A DNA stretch of 64,000 bases from Lactobacillus sp. W8174 (GCF_016100975.1 NZ_JACFRN010000002.1:210656-274655); one strand, 5' to 3'; positions 8,451 to 17,408 are shown, counted from the first letter of the stretch. The notes: generated by a model not told the origin, from the sequence alone. A program made the numbers and translations.

Positions 8451-9521
8451 ATGGGTAAGAAATTTACGAAATTTTTGTCATTAGGATTTTTAATGGCTTC
8501 ATTTACTTTGGTTTTGAATGCTTGCTCGGGAAAAAAGCAGGGAACAGGCAGCCAAAACAAGAAGGACAGTATTGCATTAATCACGGACAGCAACGGTATT
8601 AACGATCAGTCATTCAATCAGAATGCTTGGGCTGGTTTTAAAGACTATGGTAAAGAACATAACTTTAAACAAGGAAAAGGCTACCAGTATTTTCAATCAA
8701 GCAGTGCTGCTGATTATACGCCTAACTTTAATCAGGCTGCCAAGTCTGGCTATCAAACAATTTTTGGTATCGGTTATATGCTAAAAGATTCAGTTAAGGC
8801 TGCCGCTAAGAAAAATCCAAAGAGAAATTTTGTAATTGTTGATGATGTAGTAACTGGTGAAAAGAATGTAGCTTCTGTTACTTTTAAGAGTAACGAATCA
8901 TCATATTTGGGTGGCGTAGCTGCAGCTTATTCAACTAAAACTAATAAAGTTGGTTTTATTGGCGGAGCCAAGTCTGCTGTCATTGATACTTTTGAGGCTG
9001 GTTTCAAGCAAGGTGTGAAAGACGCTGCTAAAGCCCAGCATAAAAAGATTACTGTCAGCATCCAATATATCGGCAACTTTACTTCAACTGATAAAGCAAA
9101 ATCGATTGCACAATCAATGTACGCTGACAACTGTGATGTAATATTCCAAGCTGCAGGAAATGCTGGTAACGGTGTTTTCCAAGAAGCTAAAGTACTCAAT
9201 CAAACTAAGCCGGAAAGCAAGAAAGTTTGGGTAATTGGTGCTGATGTTGACCAGACAAAATTAGGCAACTACAAAGCTAAAGATGGCAAAAAGGCCAACT
9301 TTACTTTAACTTCTGTTTTAAAGGGTCTAAATGTAGTGACTAAATCCTTAGCTGATGATGCAGCCAAAGGTAAGTTCCCCGGAGGAAAACACCTAGTTTA
9401 TTCATTAAAGGATAACGGTGTTTCCATTATGAAGGGTAATCTTACGTCAAAGGCATGGCTTGCAGTAAAGAAAGCTAAACAGCAAGTAGTTTCCGGGAAA
9501 ATAACAGTAGCGGAAAAATAA
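8451..9521 (+). CDS. BMP-family nucleoside-binding lipoprotein (second copy)
   Basis: This 356-residue paralogue of the preceding gene keeps the same framework: the lipobox LNAC, the CSGKKQG linker, IALITDSNGINDQSFNQNAW, and the shared blocks GYQYFQS and YQTIFGIGY. An upstream in-frame TTG at 8415 and ATG at 8418 exist, but the ATG at 8451 has a GGAGGG site and gives a normal lipoprotein signal (MGKKFTKF). Coexistence of two receptors beside one transporter suggests different nucleoside preferences. A terminator separates it from the ATPase gene, so some transcripts should stop after the receptor. Confidence 0.93.
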   Translation: MGKKFTKFLSLGFLMASFTLVLNACSGKKQGTGSQNKKDSIALITDSNGINDQSFNQNAWAGFKDYGKEHNFKQGKGYQYFQSSSAADYTPNFNQAAKSGYQTIFGIGYMLKDSVKAAAKKNPKRNFVIVDDVVTGEKNVASVTFKSNESSYLGGVAAAYSTKTNKVGFIGGAKSAVIDTFEAGFKQGVKDAAKAQHKKITVSIQYIGNFTSTDKAKSIAQSMYADNCDVIFQAAGNAGNGVFQEAKVLNQTKPESKKVWVIGADVDQTKLGNYKAKDGKKANFTLTSVLKGLNVVTKSLADDAAKGKFPGGKHLVYSLKDNGVSIMKGNLTSKAWLAVKKAKQQVVSGKITVAEK

Positions 9522-9540
9522 AGTAAATAAATGATTAAAG

Positions 9541-9573
9541 CTCTTTGTGTAAGCTTATGCAAAGAGTTTTTTT
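9541..9573 (+). terminator. Terminator between BMP lipoprotein and ABC ATPase genes
   Basis: Stem CTCTTTG/CAAAGAG extended by wobble pairs and a TAA/TTA inner stem, followed by seven Ts. It probably acts as a partial stop that makes the receptor more abundant than the transporter. Confidence 0.8.
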
Positions 9574-9595
9574 AGAAAAAGGAAAATTACATAAA

Positions 9596-11131
9596 ATGAA
9601 AGATATGACGAACGTAATAGAGATGCGCCATATTGTGAAGGATTTTAATGGCTTTAAAGCCAATAATGATATTAATTTGACTTTAAGGAAAGGAGAAATA
9701 TTAGCTCTTTTAGGAGAAAATGGTGCAGGTAAATCAACTTTAATGAGTATTTTATCTGGCTTAATTACCCCTACTGCAGGTTCAATTTTGGTTCGGGGGA
9801 AAAAGGTTAATATTAAAAATCCAACTGTCGCAAAAGATTTGGGTATAGGCATGGTGCACCAGCATTTTATGTTGATGGAGTCCTTTACTGTTTTAGAAAA
9901 TATCATTTTGGGTCATGAAACTACCAAGGGCCCCAAATTGGATTTTAAAAAAGCAGAAAAGCAAATAATGGCTTTGTCTGAGCGTTATAACTTAAATGTT
10001 GACCCACTGAAAAAGGTCAGTGAGATTACGGTTGCTCAACAGCAAAGGGTAGAAATTTTGAAAGTTCTCTATCGCGGAGCAGACATTATGATTTTCGATG
10101 AACCCACTGCTGTTTTGACCCCCCAGGAGATTACAGAATTTATTCAAATACTGCATGAACTGGCAAAAGAGGGCAAATCAATCATTTTAATTACACATAA
10201 ACTGGAAGAAATCGAACGGGCAGCTGATCGTGTAACTGTGATTCGTGCTGGTAAAAGCGTGGGCACATTTAATGTTGCTAATGTTGATAATAACCGTCTG
10301 GCAGAATTGATGGTAGGTCGCCATGTTAACATGCAGGTTAATAAGCCGACAGAAAAAATTGGACGCACAATGTTGCAAGTTGAAGACTTACATGTTAAAA
10401 GCAAGCAAAATGTTGCGGTAATTAAAGGTTTGTCTTTTGAATTACATGCTGGCGAAATTTTGGGAGTCGCTGGTATTGACGGCAACGGTCAGGATGAACT
10501 TGTCAGGGCCTTAACCGGCTTGCAACATATTGACTCCGGCAAAATCACAATTGATGGCGAAGATATGACTAATCGCAAGGTACGGCAAATAACCGAAAAG
10601 GGCGTGTCATATATCCCTGCTGACCGGCAAAAATATGGTTTGATTCTGCCTTTTTCAGTTTCTGATAATTTGGCTTTACAAACTTATTATAAAGAACCAT
10701 TTTCTCGCCATAACGTGATGCATTATGATGTAATTCATGAACATGCCAAGAAATTAATTAAGCAATTTGATATCAGAACTACTAGTGAAAGAATGCCTGT
10801 AAGTGATTTATCTGGAGGTAACCAGCAAAAAGTCATTATTGCGCGTGAATTAAGTCGCGACAGTAATTTAATTATTGCTTTTCAGCCGACTCGTGGTCTT
10901 GATGTTGGTGCCATTGAATATATTCATAATCAGCTTTTAAATGAGAGAGCTCAGGGCAAAGCAATTTTGTTAATATCTTATGAGCTTGATGAAATTATGC
11001 AATTGTCAGACAGAATTATTGTGCTTCACGATGGTAAAATTTCTGGTGAAGTCAAGCCAGAAAATACTAGTGATGAAGAATTAGGTTTATTAATGACCGG
11101 CGTTAAGAAAGAAGGTAATGCACTTGCTTAA
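9596..11131 (+). CDS. nupA: Nucleoside ABC transporter ATP-binding protein (two ABC domains)
   Basis: This 511-residue ATPase carries two fused nucleotide-binding domains, the type that powers YufO/NupA nucleoside and RbsA-like sugar importers. Domain 1 has Walker A GENGAGKST and Walker B IMIFDEPTA, but a divergent signature (VAQQQRVEI). Domain 2 has the divergent Walker A GIDGNGQDE, the signature LSGGNQQKV and LIIAFQPTRGLD in place of Walker B. This split of good and degenerate motifs is normal for the class. The frame is open back to 9545, inside a terminator; the ATG at 9596 after AAAAGGA is the better start. The next gene overlaps its end. Confidence 0.93.
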   Translation: MKDMTNVIEMRHIVKDFNGFKANNDINLTLRKGEILALLGENGAGKSTLMSILSGLITPTAGSILVRGKKVNIKNPTVAKDLGIGMVHQHFMLMESFTVLENIILGHETTKGPKLDFKKAEKQIMALSERYNLNVDPLKKVSEITVAQQQRVEILKVLYRGADIMIFDEPTAVLTPQEITEFIQILHELAKEGKSIILITHKLEEIERAADRVTVIRAGKSVGTFNVANVDNNRLAELMVGRHVNMQVNKPTEKIGRTMLQVEDLHVKSKQNVAVIKGLSFELHAGEILGVAGIDGNGQDELVRALTGLQHIDSGKITIDGEDMTNRKVRQITEKGVSYIPADRQKYGLILPFSVSDNLALQTYYKEPFSRHNVMHYDVIHEHAKKLIKQFDIRTTSERMPVSDLSGGNQQKVIIARELSRDSNLIIAFQPTRGLDVGAIEYIHNQLLNERAQGKAILLISYELDEIMQLSDRIIVLHDGKISGEVKPENTSDEELGLLMTGVKKEGNALA

Positions 11132-12272
11132 AGTTACACTAAAAACCAAGAAAATCTTAGTGCCAATCATTTCTATTTTGGCAGGCTTTTTAGTCGGAGC
11201 AATCATCATGCTGGTTTGGAGTTACAATCCGTTTCAAGCATATGCTTCAATGTTTTCCAGTGCGTTAGGAAACATGAACGGCATAGGTGAAACGATCCGT
11301 GAAGCTACCCCGCTGATTTTTACCGCTATTGGTTTTGCTATAGCTTCTACTGCCGGCTTTTTCAATATTGGCTTGCCTGGTCAGGCTCAAGCTGGCTGGT
11401 TATCTTCTATCTGGGTGGTTTTGGCTAATCCTAATATGCCTAAGGCAATTTTGCTGCCTTTGGCAGTAATAACAGGCATTCTGGCTGGCGCACTTGTTGC
11501 TGGTATTGCTGGTTGGCTGCGTGCACAATTTGGAACCAATGAAGTCATAACAACAATAATGATCAATTATATTGTGCTTTATTCCTGTCAATATTTAATG
11601 CAACAAGTTATGTCATCTAAATTGCGTATTGATACTGATACTACTAAAACAATTGCTGCTAACGGCAGCTTGAAGATTGATTGGCTGAGTTCAATGTTTG
11701 GCGATTCGCGGATTAATGCGGGAATTTTTATTGCTTTGGTTGCGGTCTTTTTATATTGGTATTTAATGAAAAAGACTACTACTGGCTTTGAAATACGTTC
11801 AGTTGGTACCAATGCGGCGGCGAGTCGTTATGCAGGAATGTCAGCCAAAAAGAATATCATGCTTTCTATGTTATTATCTGGTGGTTTTGCCGGTTTAGGC
11901 GGTGTTGTTCAAGGTCTTGGCACATATCAAAACTATTTCACCCAAACGACCAGCTTAGATATCGGCTGGGATGGTCTGTCCGTTGCTCTTCTTGGTGGTG
12001 GGACAGCCGTTGGCATTTTACTGGCTTCACTATTATTTTCAATTTTAAAAATTGGCGGTCTAGGAATGCAAACCATTGCCGGTATTCCTTATGAAATTGT
12101 TTCAATAGTAATTGCTGCTATCATTTTCTTTGTTGCTATTCAATATGTAATTGGATTATTGTTTAAAACCAAAAGGGCTAAAGAAACCCAAAAAGACACA
12201 GTGACTGAAGAAACTGAAACCAATAACGTTACAGTGAGTTCCACAAAGACTCAAGGAGGACAAAATTCATGA
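11118..12272 (+). CDS. nupB: Nucleoside ABC transporter permease (first subunit)
   Basis: A 384-residue integral membrane permease of the YufP/NupB type (branched-chain/ribose-like BPD family). It has about eight hydrophobic segments and the coupling-loop region GFEIRSVGTNAAASRYAGM, where the ATPase docks. Its start overlaps the ATPase end by 14 bases and its own end overlaps the next permease by 4 (ATGA), indicating translational coupling. The last 30 or so residues are a charged cytoplasmic tail rich in Thr and Glu, beyond the usual family core. Confidence 0.93.
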   Translation: MHLLKVTLKTKKILVPIISILAGFLVGAIIMLVWSYNPFQAYASMFSSALGNMNGIGETIREATPLIFTAIGFAIASTAGFFNIGLPGQAQAGWLSSIWVVLANPNMPKAILLPLAVITGILAGALVAGIAGWLRAQFGTNEVITTIMINYIVLYSCQYLMQQVMSSKLRIDTDTTKTIAANGSLKIDWLSSMFGDSRINAGIFIALVAVFLYWYLMKKTTTGFEIRSVGTNAAASRYAGMSAKKNIMLSMLLSGGFAGLGGVVQGLGTYQNYFTQTTSLDIGWDGLSVALLGGGTAVGILLASLLFSILKIGGLGMQTIAGIPYEIVSIVIAAIIFFVAIQYVIGLLFKTKRAKETQKDTVTEETETNNVTVSSTKTQGGQNS

Positions 12273-13225
12273 ATTTAGTTACGATTTTAGCGTTAATTGT
12301 GTCATCGACTTTTGTCTATTCAGCACCATTAATTTTTACCGCTTTAGGCGGTGTTTATAGTGAAAATTCAGGTATTACCAACATTGGTCTTGAAGGAATA
12401 ATGACAATGGGTGCTTTTTCCGCTATTGTGTTTAACCTGACTTTTGCTTCTACCTTTGGTAAAGCAACTCCTTGGATTGGTCTTCTTGTTGGGGGAGTTG
12501 TAGGTTTGCTATTTTCACTGCTCCATGCTGTAGCGACCATTAATTTTCACGCCGATCACATCATCAGTGGAACTGTCCTCAATCTTATGGCTCCACCATT
12601 AGGAGTGTTTTTAGTCAAAGCTATATATGACAAAGGTCAAACTGAAAACATTACGCAGAGCTTTGGTTATTTTAGTTTTCCTGGCCTTGCTAATATTCCT
12701 TTTATTGGGCCTGTTTTCTTTCAAAACACTTCTGCACCTGCCTGGCTGGCAATAATTGTATCAATCTTATTATGGTGGGTTTTGTATAAAACTCGTTTTG
12801 GCTTACGTCTGCGTTCATGTGGTGAAAATCCGCAAGCAGCAGATACTTTGGGGATCAATGTTTATGGTATGCGTTACGCTGGCGTGCTCATATCCGGCTT
12901 TTTAGGCGGAATTGGCGGAGCAGTTTTTGCGGAGGCAATTTCAGGCAATTTTTCAGTTTCTACTATTGTTGGACAAGGTTTTATGGCGCTGGCAGCCATG
13001 ATCTTTGGTAAATGGAACCCATTAGGTGCAATGCTAGCTTCGCTTTTCTTTGGCTTTGCTCAAAGTATCAGTATTATTGGCAATCAACTACCATTCTTTA
13101 GTCACATTCCTGCTGTTTATATGCAGATTGCTCCTTACGTAATTACCATTTTAGTTTTAGTTTTGTTCTTTGGAAAATCCGTTGCTCCAGCAGCAGATGG
13201 CCAGAACTATATTAAGTCAAAGTAG
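12269..13225 (+). CDS. nupC: Nucleoside ABC transporter permease (second subunit)
   Basis: A 318-residue membrane permease of the YufQ/NupC type that pairs with the upstream permease. It has about eight hydrophobic segments, an early family motif in FTALGGVYSENSGITNIGLEG, and the coupling loop FGLRLRSCGENPQAADTLGI. The ATG overlaps the previous stop, and a GGAGG site lies inside the upstream gene. A nucleoside hydrolase starts nine bases after its stop, so import and cleavage are made together. Confidence 0.93.
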   Translation: MNLVTILALIVSSTFVYSAPLIFTALGGVYSENSGITNIGLEGIMTMGAFSAIVFNLTFASTFGKATPWIGLLVGGVVGLLFSLLHAVATINFHADHIISGTVLNLMAPPLGVFLVKAIYDKGQTENITQSFGYFSFPGLANIPFIGPVFFQNTSAPAWLAIIVSILLWWVLYKTRFGLRLRSCGENPQAADTLGINVYGMRYAGVLISGFLGGIGGAVFAEAISGNFSVSTIVGQGFMALAAMIFGKWNPLGAMLASLFFGFAQSISIIGNQLPFFSHIPAVYMQIAPYVITILVLVLFFGKSVAPAADGQNYIKSK

Positions 13226-13234
13226 GGGAAAATA

Positions 13235-14173
13235 ATGAAAGAAATTTATTTTAATCATGACGGTAATATTGATGATTTAGTGTCATATTTATTACTTTTA
13301 TTGGCTCCAGATATTAAATTAATTGGGGTCAGTGCAATTGATGCGGATGGTTACGTTGACCCGGCTGTTGAGGTGTGTCGAAAGATGACAGACCGGTTTA
13401 ACTTAAGAGGCGATCAATTAGAAATTGCCAAATCAGATTCAAGAGCTGTCAATCAGTTTCCCGAAGCCTGGCGTAAAGCGGCATATTCATTTAATTATTT
13501 GCCGTTATTAAACGAATCTGGGAAAATGATTACTAAAATGGCAGAAAAACCGGCTCATTTAGACATGGCTAAAAAAATTTTGGCAGCAAAGCAACCTGTC
13601 ACGTTAGTTATGACGGGACCTTTAACCGACTTGGCTCGTGCGCTGGATACTAATCCCAAAATTGCGGATAAAATTGAGCAGCTATACTGGATGGGCGGTT
13701 CTCTTGATGGTCATGGTAATGTTGTTCAGGTTAATGTTGATGGTACGCAAGAATGGAATGCCTTTTGGGATCCGTTTGCTGTTGATAGGGTTCTGAAATC
13801 AAATATTCCTATGCAAATTATCGGCCTTGAAAGTAGTGAAGAATTACCATTAACTGATGAATTAAGAATGCATTGGGCCAGTTTGCGTGAACATCCAGCT
13901 GTAGACTTGGTTGCGCAAGGCTATTGTTTGCTGGTTAATCCCCCAATTCCAAGCTCGCAACTTTATTTTTGGGATGTATTAACGACAATTAGTGCTCTTT
14001 ATCCGGAAGTCGTTTTGGCCTCTGAAAAGCACAAGGTAAAGGTGGTTACACAGGGATTGGCTGCAGGACGAATGGAAGATGATCCTAATGGACGTGAAAT
14101 TACTTTGGTAACTAAAGCAAATAAAGATTTATTCTTTAAAAAATTTGATGAATTATTACTACGAAGTAAATAA
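13235..14173 (+). CDS. Nucleoside hydrolase family protein
   Basis: This 312-residue enzyme of the inosine-uridine-preferring hydrolase family cleaves imported nucleosides to base and ribose. The calcium-site motif, usually DTDPGxDD, reads NHDGNIDD: the first Asp is Asn and the other three acidic residues are kept. Later family blocks are visible: VTLVMTGPLTDLARAL, YWMGGS, and EWNAFWDPFA. The stretch that normally carries a fourth metal ligand (LDVT) reads GLESSEELPLT. Position at the end of the bmp-nup operon supports the role. The altered site leaves the exact substrate, or even activity, uncertain. Confidence 0.88.
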   Translation: MKEIYFNHDGNIDDLVSYLLLLLAPDIKLIGVSAIDADGYVDPAVEVCRKMTDRFNLRGDQLEIAKSDSRAVNQFPEAWRKAAYSFNYLPLLNESGKMITKMAEKPAHLDMAKKILAAKQPVTLVMTGPLTDLARALDTNPKIADKIEQLYWMGGSLDGHGNVVQVNVDGTQEWNAFWDPFAVDRVLKSNIPMQIIGLESSEELPLTDELRMHWASLREHPAVDLVAQGYCLLVNPPIPSSQLYFWDVLTTISALYPEVVLASEKHKVKVVTQGLAAGRMEDDPNGREITLVTKANKDLFFKKFDELLLRSK

Positions 14174-14193
14174 TTAATATTTGTAACAAAAAA

Positions 14194-14226
14194 GACGAAA
14201 TTCGTTTTTGAATTTCGTCTTTTTCT
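14194..14226. terminator. Bidirectional terminator between nucleoside operon and pepE
   Basis: A perfect 10-bp stem GACGAAATTC/GAATTTCGTC with As upstream and Ts downstream can stop both converging transcripts. Confidence 0.9.
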
Positions 14227-14243
14227 ATTAGTTATAAATTAAC

Positions 14244-15560
14244 TTAAGCTAGTGAATCCCAAGCTGGTAAGTCTGTAATTGGACCCTCAGCAATAGCTAC
14301 TTGTTCTGGTGTCAAGTACTTTTTGTGGACAACAACTTCATAAACATAGTCATTGAACCAGTCATTGTTCATAACAAAGAAACCCTTGTCGCCGTTCTTT
14401 TCGCCCCAGGAATTTTCAACTTTCCATTGACGCACATGGCCACCATCTTCATCAACACCAACAAAAGCCATAGCGTGAGTTGAAGCGCCGGCACCGGTAC
14501 GTAAGCGGTCAGCTTTGGACATCTTGAGGTCAACACCAAAGAGATCACTTAGTTGATATAAGTCGCTGTCAAGATACCCCTTTTTACGATCGCTTTGTTC
14601 ACCAACATCATTACCAAACCAAACAGCTTCACCATCTTTTAATTGGTTTACAGCTGCAGTTTCCAAGTATTCCATTGGGACATTCAAGAATTTGATGCGA
14701 TAAGAGCCTTCAACGTTATCCTCAAATGGCAGACCATATAGCTTATCATATTCATGATCTGGTGCATTAGACAATACAACGTAATCATTGAAGTCAACAT
14801 CGCCCATGTATTTATGCAAAAATTCTAGTGGAGTTAAATCTTTGTCCAAATGATATTTCTTATCATCATCACGGTATTCCAAGTCAAATTTCTTAGGTGG
14901 TTCTCCAACTGCAATTGCTGTTATTTGGTAAATTTCACTTAAGAACTTCTTACGGGCTTTTTCTATTTCATCATCTTTACCGTCTTGCTTTAATTTGCGT
15001 AAAACCAGAGCGTCTTTTTTCAGTTTATCGCCCAAAGCTTTACCTAAACCGGCAGTGTTATTGGTATTAAAACTTTCAGGCATTGCATAGGAAGGCACAA
15101 CACCATATTTTTCAATTAAAGCAGCACCCATGTGGAATTGCCCCCCGTCTCCGCCGGCACTGTCTAAATATGCTTTTACGGTACGGGAATCAAGCGGTTC
15201 ATCGGCAGTAGCTAAAATATTGTCATAAAAAATATTTGCCCGTTCAATTTTATCCCAGAAAAAGTTGTAACTTTGTGAGAAAGTAAAATTCTTGCAGTGA
15301 TATTTTTTGCCAAAATAATGCCGTAAAATATTTAAGGTGGCAAATTCCCAGCAACGACCTGATTGGCGCTGGTTAGTAACATTTTCAGTATCCAGCTCTG
15401 TTGAAAATACGCGGGTCAATTCGCCTTGAACACGTTCATTGTAAGATGCTGTTAAAACACCGCTTTTTTGAGCAGCCCGTGCCACAACTTGATTTTGCGG
15501 TTTTTCATTAAAGTTTTTCGCAAACTCTTCTAGTTCTTGAACAGTTAGTTTGTGAGCCAT
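14244..15560 (-). CDS. pepE: C1B-family cysteine peptidase (PepC/PepE/PepG type)
   Basis: A 438-residue cytoplasmic bleomycin-hydrolase-like cysteine peptidase that trims casein-derived or other peptides. The catalytic Cys lies in QRQSGRCWEFATLN, the His in STHAMAFVGVDED and the Asn in KVENSWGEKNGD. The C-terminus ends PAWDSLA. The length matches lactobacillus PepE/PepG rather than the slightly longer PepC, so I assign PepE tentatively. PepE acts as an endopeptidase and PepC as an aminopeptidase, and residues alone do not prove which applies here. GGAGAA precedes the start. It is probably monocistronic. Confidence 0.9.
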   Translation of the reverse strand: MAHKLTVQELEEFAKNFNEKPQNQVVARAAQKSGVLTASYNERVQGELTRVFSTELDTENVTNQRQSGRCWEFATLNILRHYFGKKYHCKNFTFSQSYNFFWDKIERANIFYDNILATADEPLDSRTVKAYLDSAGGDGGQFHMGAALIEKYGVVPSYAMPESFNTNNTAGLGKALGDKLKKDALVLRKLKQDGKDDEIEKARKKFLSEIYQITAIAVGEPPKKFDLEYRDDDKKYHLDKDLTPLEFLHKYMGDVDFNDYVVLSNAPDHEYDKLYGLPFEDNVEGSYRIKFLNVPMEYLETAAVNQLKDGEAVWFGNDVGEQSDRKKGYLDSDLYQLSDLFGVDLKMSKADRLRTGAGASTHAMAFVGVDEDGGHVRQWKVENSWGEKNGDKGFFVMNNDWFNDYVYEVVVHKKYLTPEQVAIAEGPITDLPAWDSLA

Positions 15561-15652
15561 AATATATATTCTCCTTTTTTAATCTATTTTTAAATTACCT
15601 TATATTTTAATCTAAAAGAAAAACGAGTTCAATAGCTGACCACGCTTTAGCT

Positions 15653-15912
15653 TTATAATTCTAAAACTTGTTTTTTCTTAGCCGAAAATTCTTCTTCAGT
15701 CATTATTTCCTCATCAACTAACTATTTAATTGCTTTAATTCTACAATCATATCTTGAGTATTTTCTGTTGTATTTTATGCTGGAATATTTTGAACACTTT
15801 GTTGATAATTCTGCGACATGCTTTTAATAGCATCTGCTAAAATTGGTGCCGCGGTTTTATCTAAATCGTTAAGAAAAATACTTGTTGCGCCATTGGTTAT
15901 TTGAATTTAGTA
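15653..15912 (-). pseudogene. Remnant of a SHOCT-domain protein gene
   Basis: On the minus strand, about 45 codons (starting ITNGATSIF, ending QNIPA) run to an in-frame TAA at 15777-15775. The same frame continues with TENTQDMIVELKQLN. A one-base shift then gives LVDEEIMTEEEFSAKKKQ and a stop at 15655-15653. That last part is a classic SHOCT C-terminal motif (LL-D-G-I-T-EEEF-KK). A further open stretch to about 16010 (with PFNLFHPQDY) ends in a stop and may be the 5' part. Two stops and a frameshift mark it as dead. The original function is unknown. Confidence 0.65.
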
Positions 15913-16110
15913 GCTAATAATCTTGAGGATGAAAAAGATTAAAAGGTGAGGTGGTCTTTGCTCTAGTAGACTGGGTATTTTGTAATGACCAAGCAGCAAG
16001 AACAGCTATATTAAAATTATTATTAGACTAAAACTATTTAAAAAAGAGATCAATTGTCTCTGAGAACTTTAATACTATTTTTGCGTGATCAAAAACCCTT
16101 AAACAAGTTA

Positions 16111-16163
16111 GAAACAAAATAAACCAACCAGACTGTGATCTGGTTGGTTTATTTTATTGTTTC
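16111..16163. terminator. Long hairpin, probable terminator for hsp20
   Basis: Arms 16111-16132 and 16139-16163 pair over 22 bases, with a 3-base bulge and a 6-base loop. It lies downstream of hsp20 on the minus strand. The bases from 15913 to 16110 hold no gene beyond possible remnants of the SHOCT gene. Confidence 0.7.
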
Positions 16164-16255
16164 TGAAAAGTTTTATTTTAAAAACAGTTCAGACAAATTT
16201 AAATAGACTTTCTATTATTTCAGTGAGTTAATATACTTTGATAATTTGAAGACAA

Positions 16256-16678
16256 TTAGTCAATTTGGATTGAGTTATCGCTTGCGCCAGCTTGTTGCTT
16301 TGGCAGGGTAATTGTCAATACACCGTTATCGTATTTGGCATGAATGTCACTTGCAACTACGTTTGGTAATCTGAAGCTGCGTGAAATGTGGCCTTCACTT
16401 CTTTCACGGTGAATAATGCTGTTGTCCTTAGACATATCCTTAAATGACTTTCTTGAACCGGATACGCTCAAAATACCATTATTGTAATTTAGGTGTATTT
16501 TATCCTTATCCATTCCGGGCATGTCAACTTTGATTACATATTCTTTGTCGTTTTCAACAACATCTGATTGCATTAATTTTGCTACTTCGTTATCATCGAA
16601 AAATTTTCTTGGAAGATCAAACCAATCGTTCATCGCATCGAATAAATCATTGTGCCGATTCATCATATCATTTGCCAT
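16256..16678 (-). CDS. hsp20: Small heat shock protein (Hsp20/alpha-crystallin)
   Basis: A 140-residue ATP-independent chaperone that holds unfolding proteins. After an N-terminal arm (DLFDAMNDWFDLPRKFF) comes the alpha-crystallin domain, from about residue 40 to 130. It includes EYVIKVDMPGMDKDKI, the GILSVSG loop, and the C-terminal AKYDNGVLTITLPK. The usual I-x-I oligomerisation tail is represented only weakly by the final SIQID. A TATAAT on the minus strand (about 16753-16748) and a CIRCE operator just upstream indicate control by the repressor HrcA. It diverges from greA. Confidence 0.96.
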   Translation of the reverse strand: MANDMMNRHNDLFDAMNDWFDLPRKFFDDNEVAKLMQSDVVENDKEYVIKVDMPGMDKDKIHLNYNNGILSVSGSRKSFKDMSKDNSIIHRERSEGHISRSFRLPNVVASDIHAKYDNGVLTITLPKQQAGASDNSIQID

Positions 16679-16780
16679 AGTAAAAAACTTCCTTTCGAAA
16701 TTTATATATTTGTATCAGAAGACTTCCATTTCTTCCTTGCAATTATTATTATAGTATGCAGATTCATAAAAGGGAAATAA

Positions 16781-16807
16781 TTAGCACTATTATTTTTGGA
16801 GTGCTAA
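16781..16807. promoter_or_regulatory. CIRCE element (HrcA operator)
   Basis: The 9-9-9 inverted repeat TTAGCACTA - 9 bases - GAGTGCTAA differs from the CIRCE consensus only at the ninth base (A for C). It sits just upstream of the hsp20 promoter on the minus strand and about 80 bases before greA, so HrcA could affect both. Confidence 0.9.
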
Positions 16808-16886
16808 TTTATAAAAGCTAAAGCCTATATAACAGTAATTATAGCTTGTGGATAATATTGAAAATAAAAAATTAGGAGAAAATATT

Positions 16887-17348
16887 TTGGTTTATTATCA
16901 GAAAATGACGCCGCAGGGCTATCAAAAAATTAAAGATGAAATTGCTGATTTGAAAAAGGACCGACCTCGAAGAATTAAAATTTTGCAGGAAGCACGCTCT
17001 TTGGGTGACTTGTCTGAAAATACCGAATATACAGAGGCAAAACGTGATCTAGGTCACCTGCAGAGTCGTTTGCGCTACTTAGAAAAACAGTTGAAATATG
17101 CAGAAATTATTGAAAAAACAGCTGATGGCAAAGTAGATTTGGGTAAAACTGTTACTTTAAAATTTGCTGATGATCCAGAAACTGAAACCTATCAAGTTGT
17201 TGGTCGTATGGAAGCTGATATTGGAGCCGGTAAAATTGCTTTTGATTCACCGTTAGGGCAGGCAATCATGAAAAAAGAAGTTGGTGAAACCGTGAAAGTA
17301 GTGGCACCAGCTGGAGAGTATCGGGTAACGATTAAAGCGATTAAATAA
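16887..17348 (+). CDS. greA: Transcription elongation factor GreA
   Basis: This 153-residue factor enters the RNA polymerase secondary channel and rescues backtracked complexes by transcript cleavage. The N-terminal coiled coil (MTPQGYQKIKDEIADL through ARSLGDLSENTEYTEAK) carries the acidic tip GDLSENTEY. The C-terminal FKBP-like domain ends with VTIKAIK. The frame extends to a GTG at 16848, but the TTG at 16887 has an AGGAGA site seven bases upstream and gives a normal GreA length. It diverges from hsp20 across a CIRCE element. Confidence 0.93.
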   Translation: MVYYQKMTPQGYQKIKDEIADLKKDRPRRIKILQEARSLGDLSENTEYTEAKRDLGHLQSRLRYLEKQLKYAEIIEKTADGKVDLGKTVTLKFADDPETETYQVVGRMEADIGAGKIAFDSPLGQAIMKKEVGETVKVVAPAGEYRVTIKAIK

Positions 17349-17356
17349 TTTTTTGC

Positions 17357-17408
17357 TTGATTATTCGAACTTGTGTTTGTATAATTTATTTTAGCGAACA
17401 TAAGTTTG
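17357..17408 (+). promoter_or_regulatory. LexA-type SOS promoter with two operators
   Basis: -35 TTGATT (17357-17362) and -10 TATAAT (17380-17385) with a 17-base spacer. CGAACTTGTGTTTG (17366-17379) fills the spacer, and CGAACATAAGTTTG (17395-17408) lies over the likely start of transcription. Both fit the Gram-positive LexA box CGAAC-N4-GTTYG. Damage-inducible expression of the downstream polymerase is the natural reading. Confidence 0.88.
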
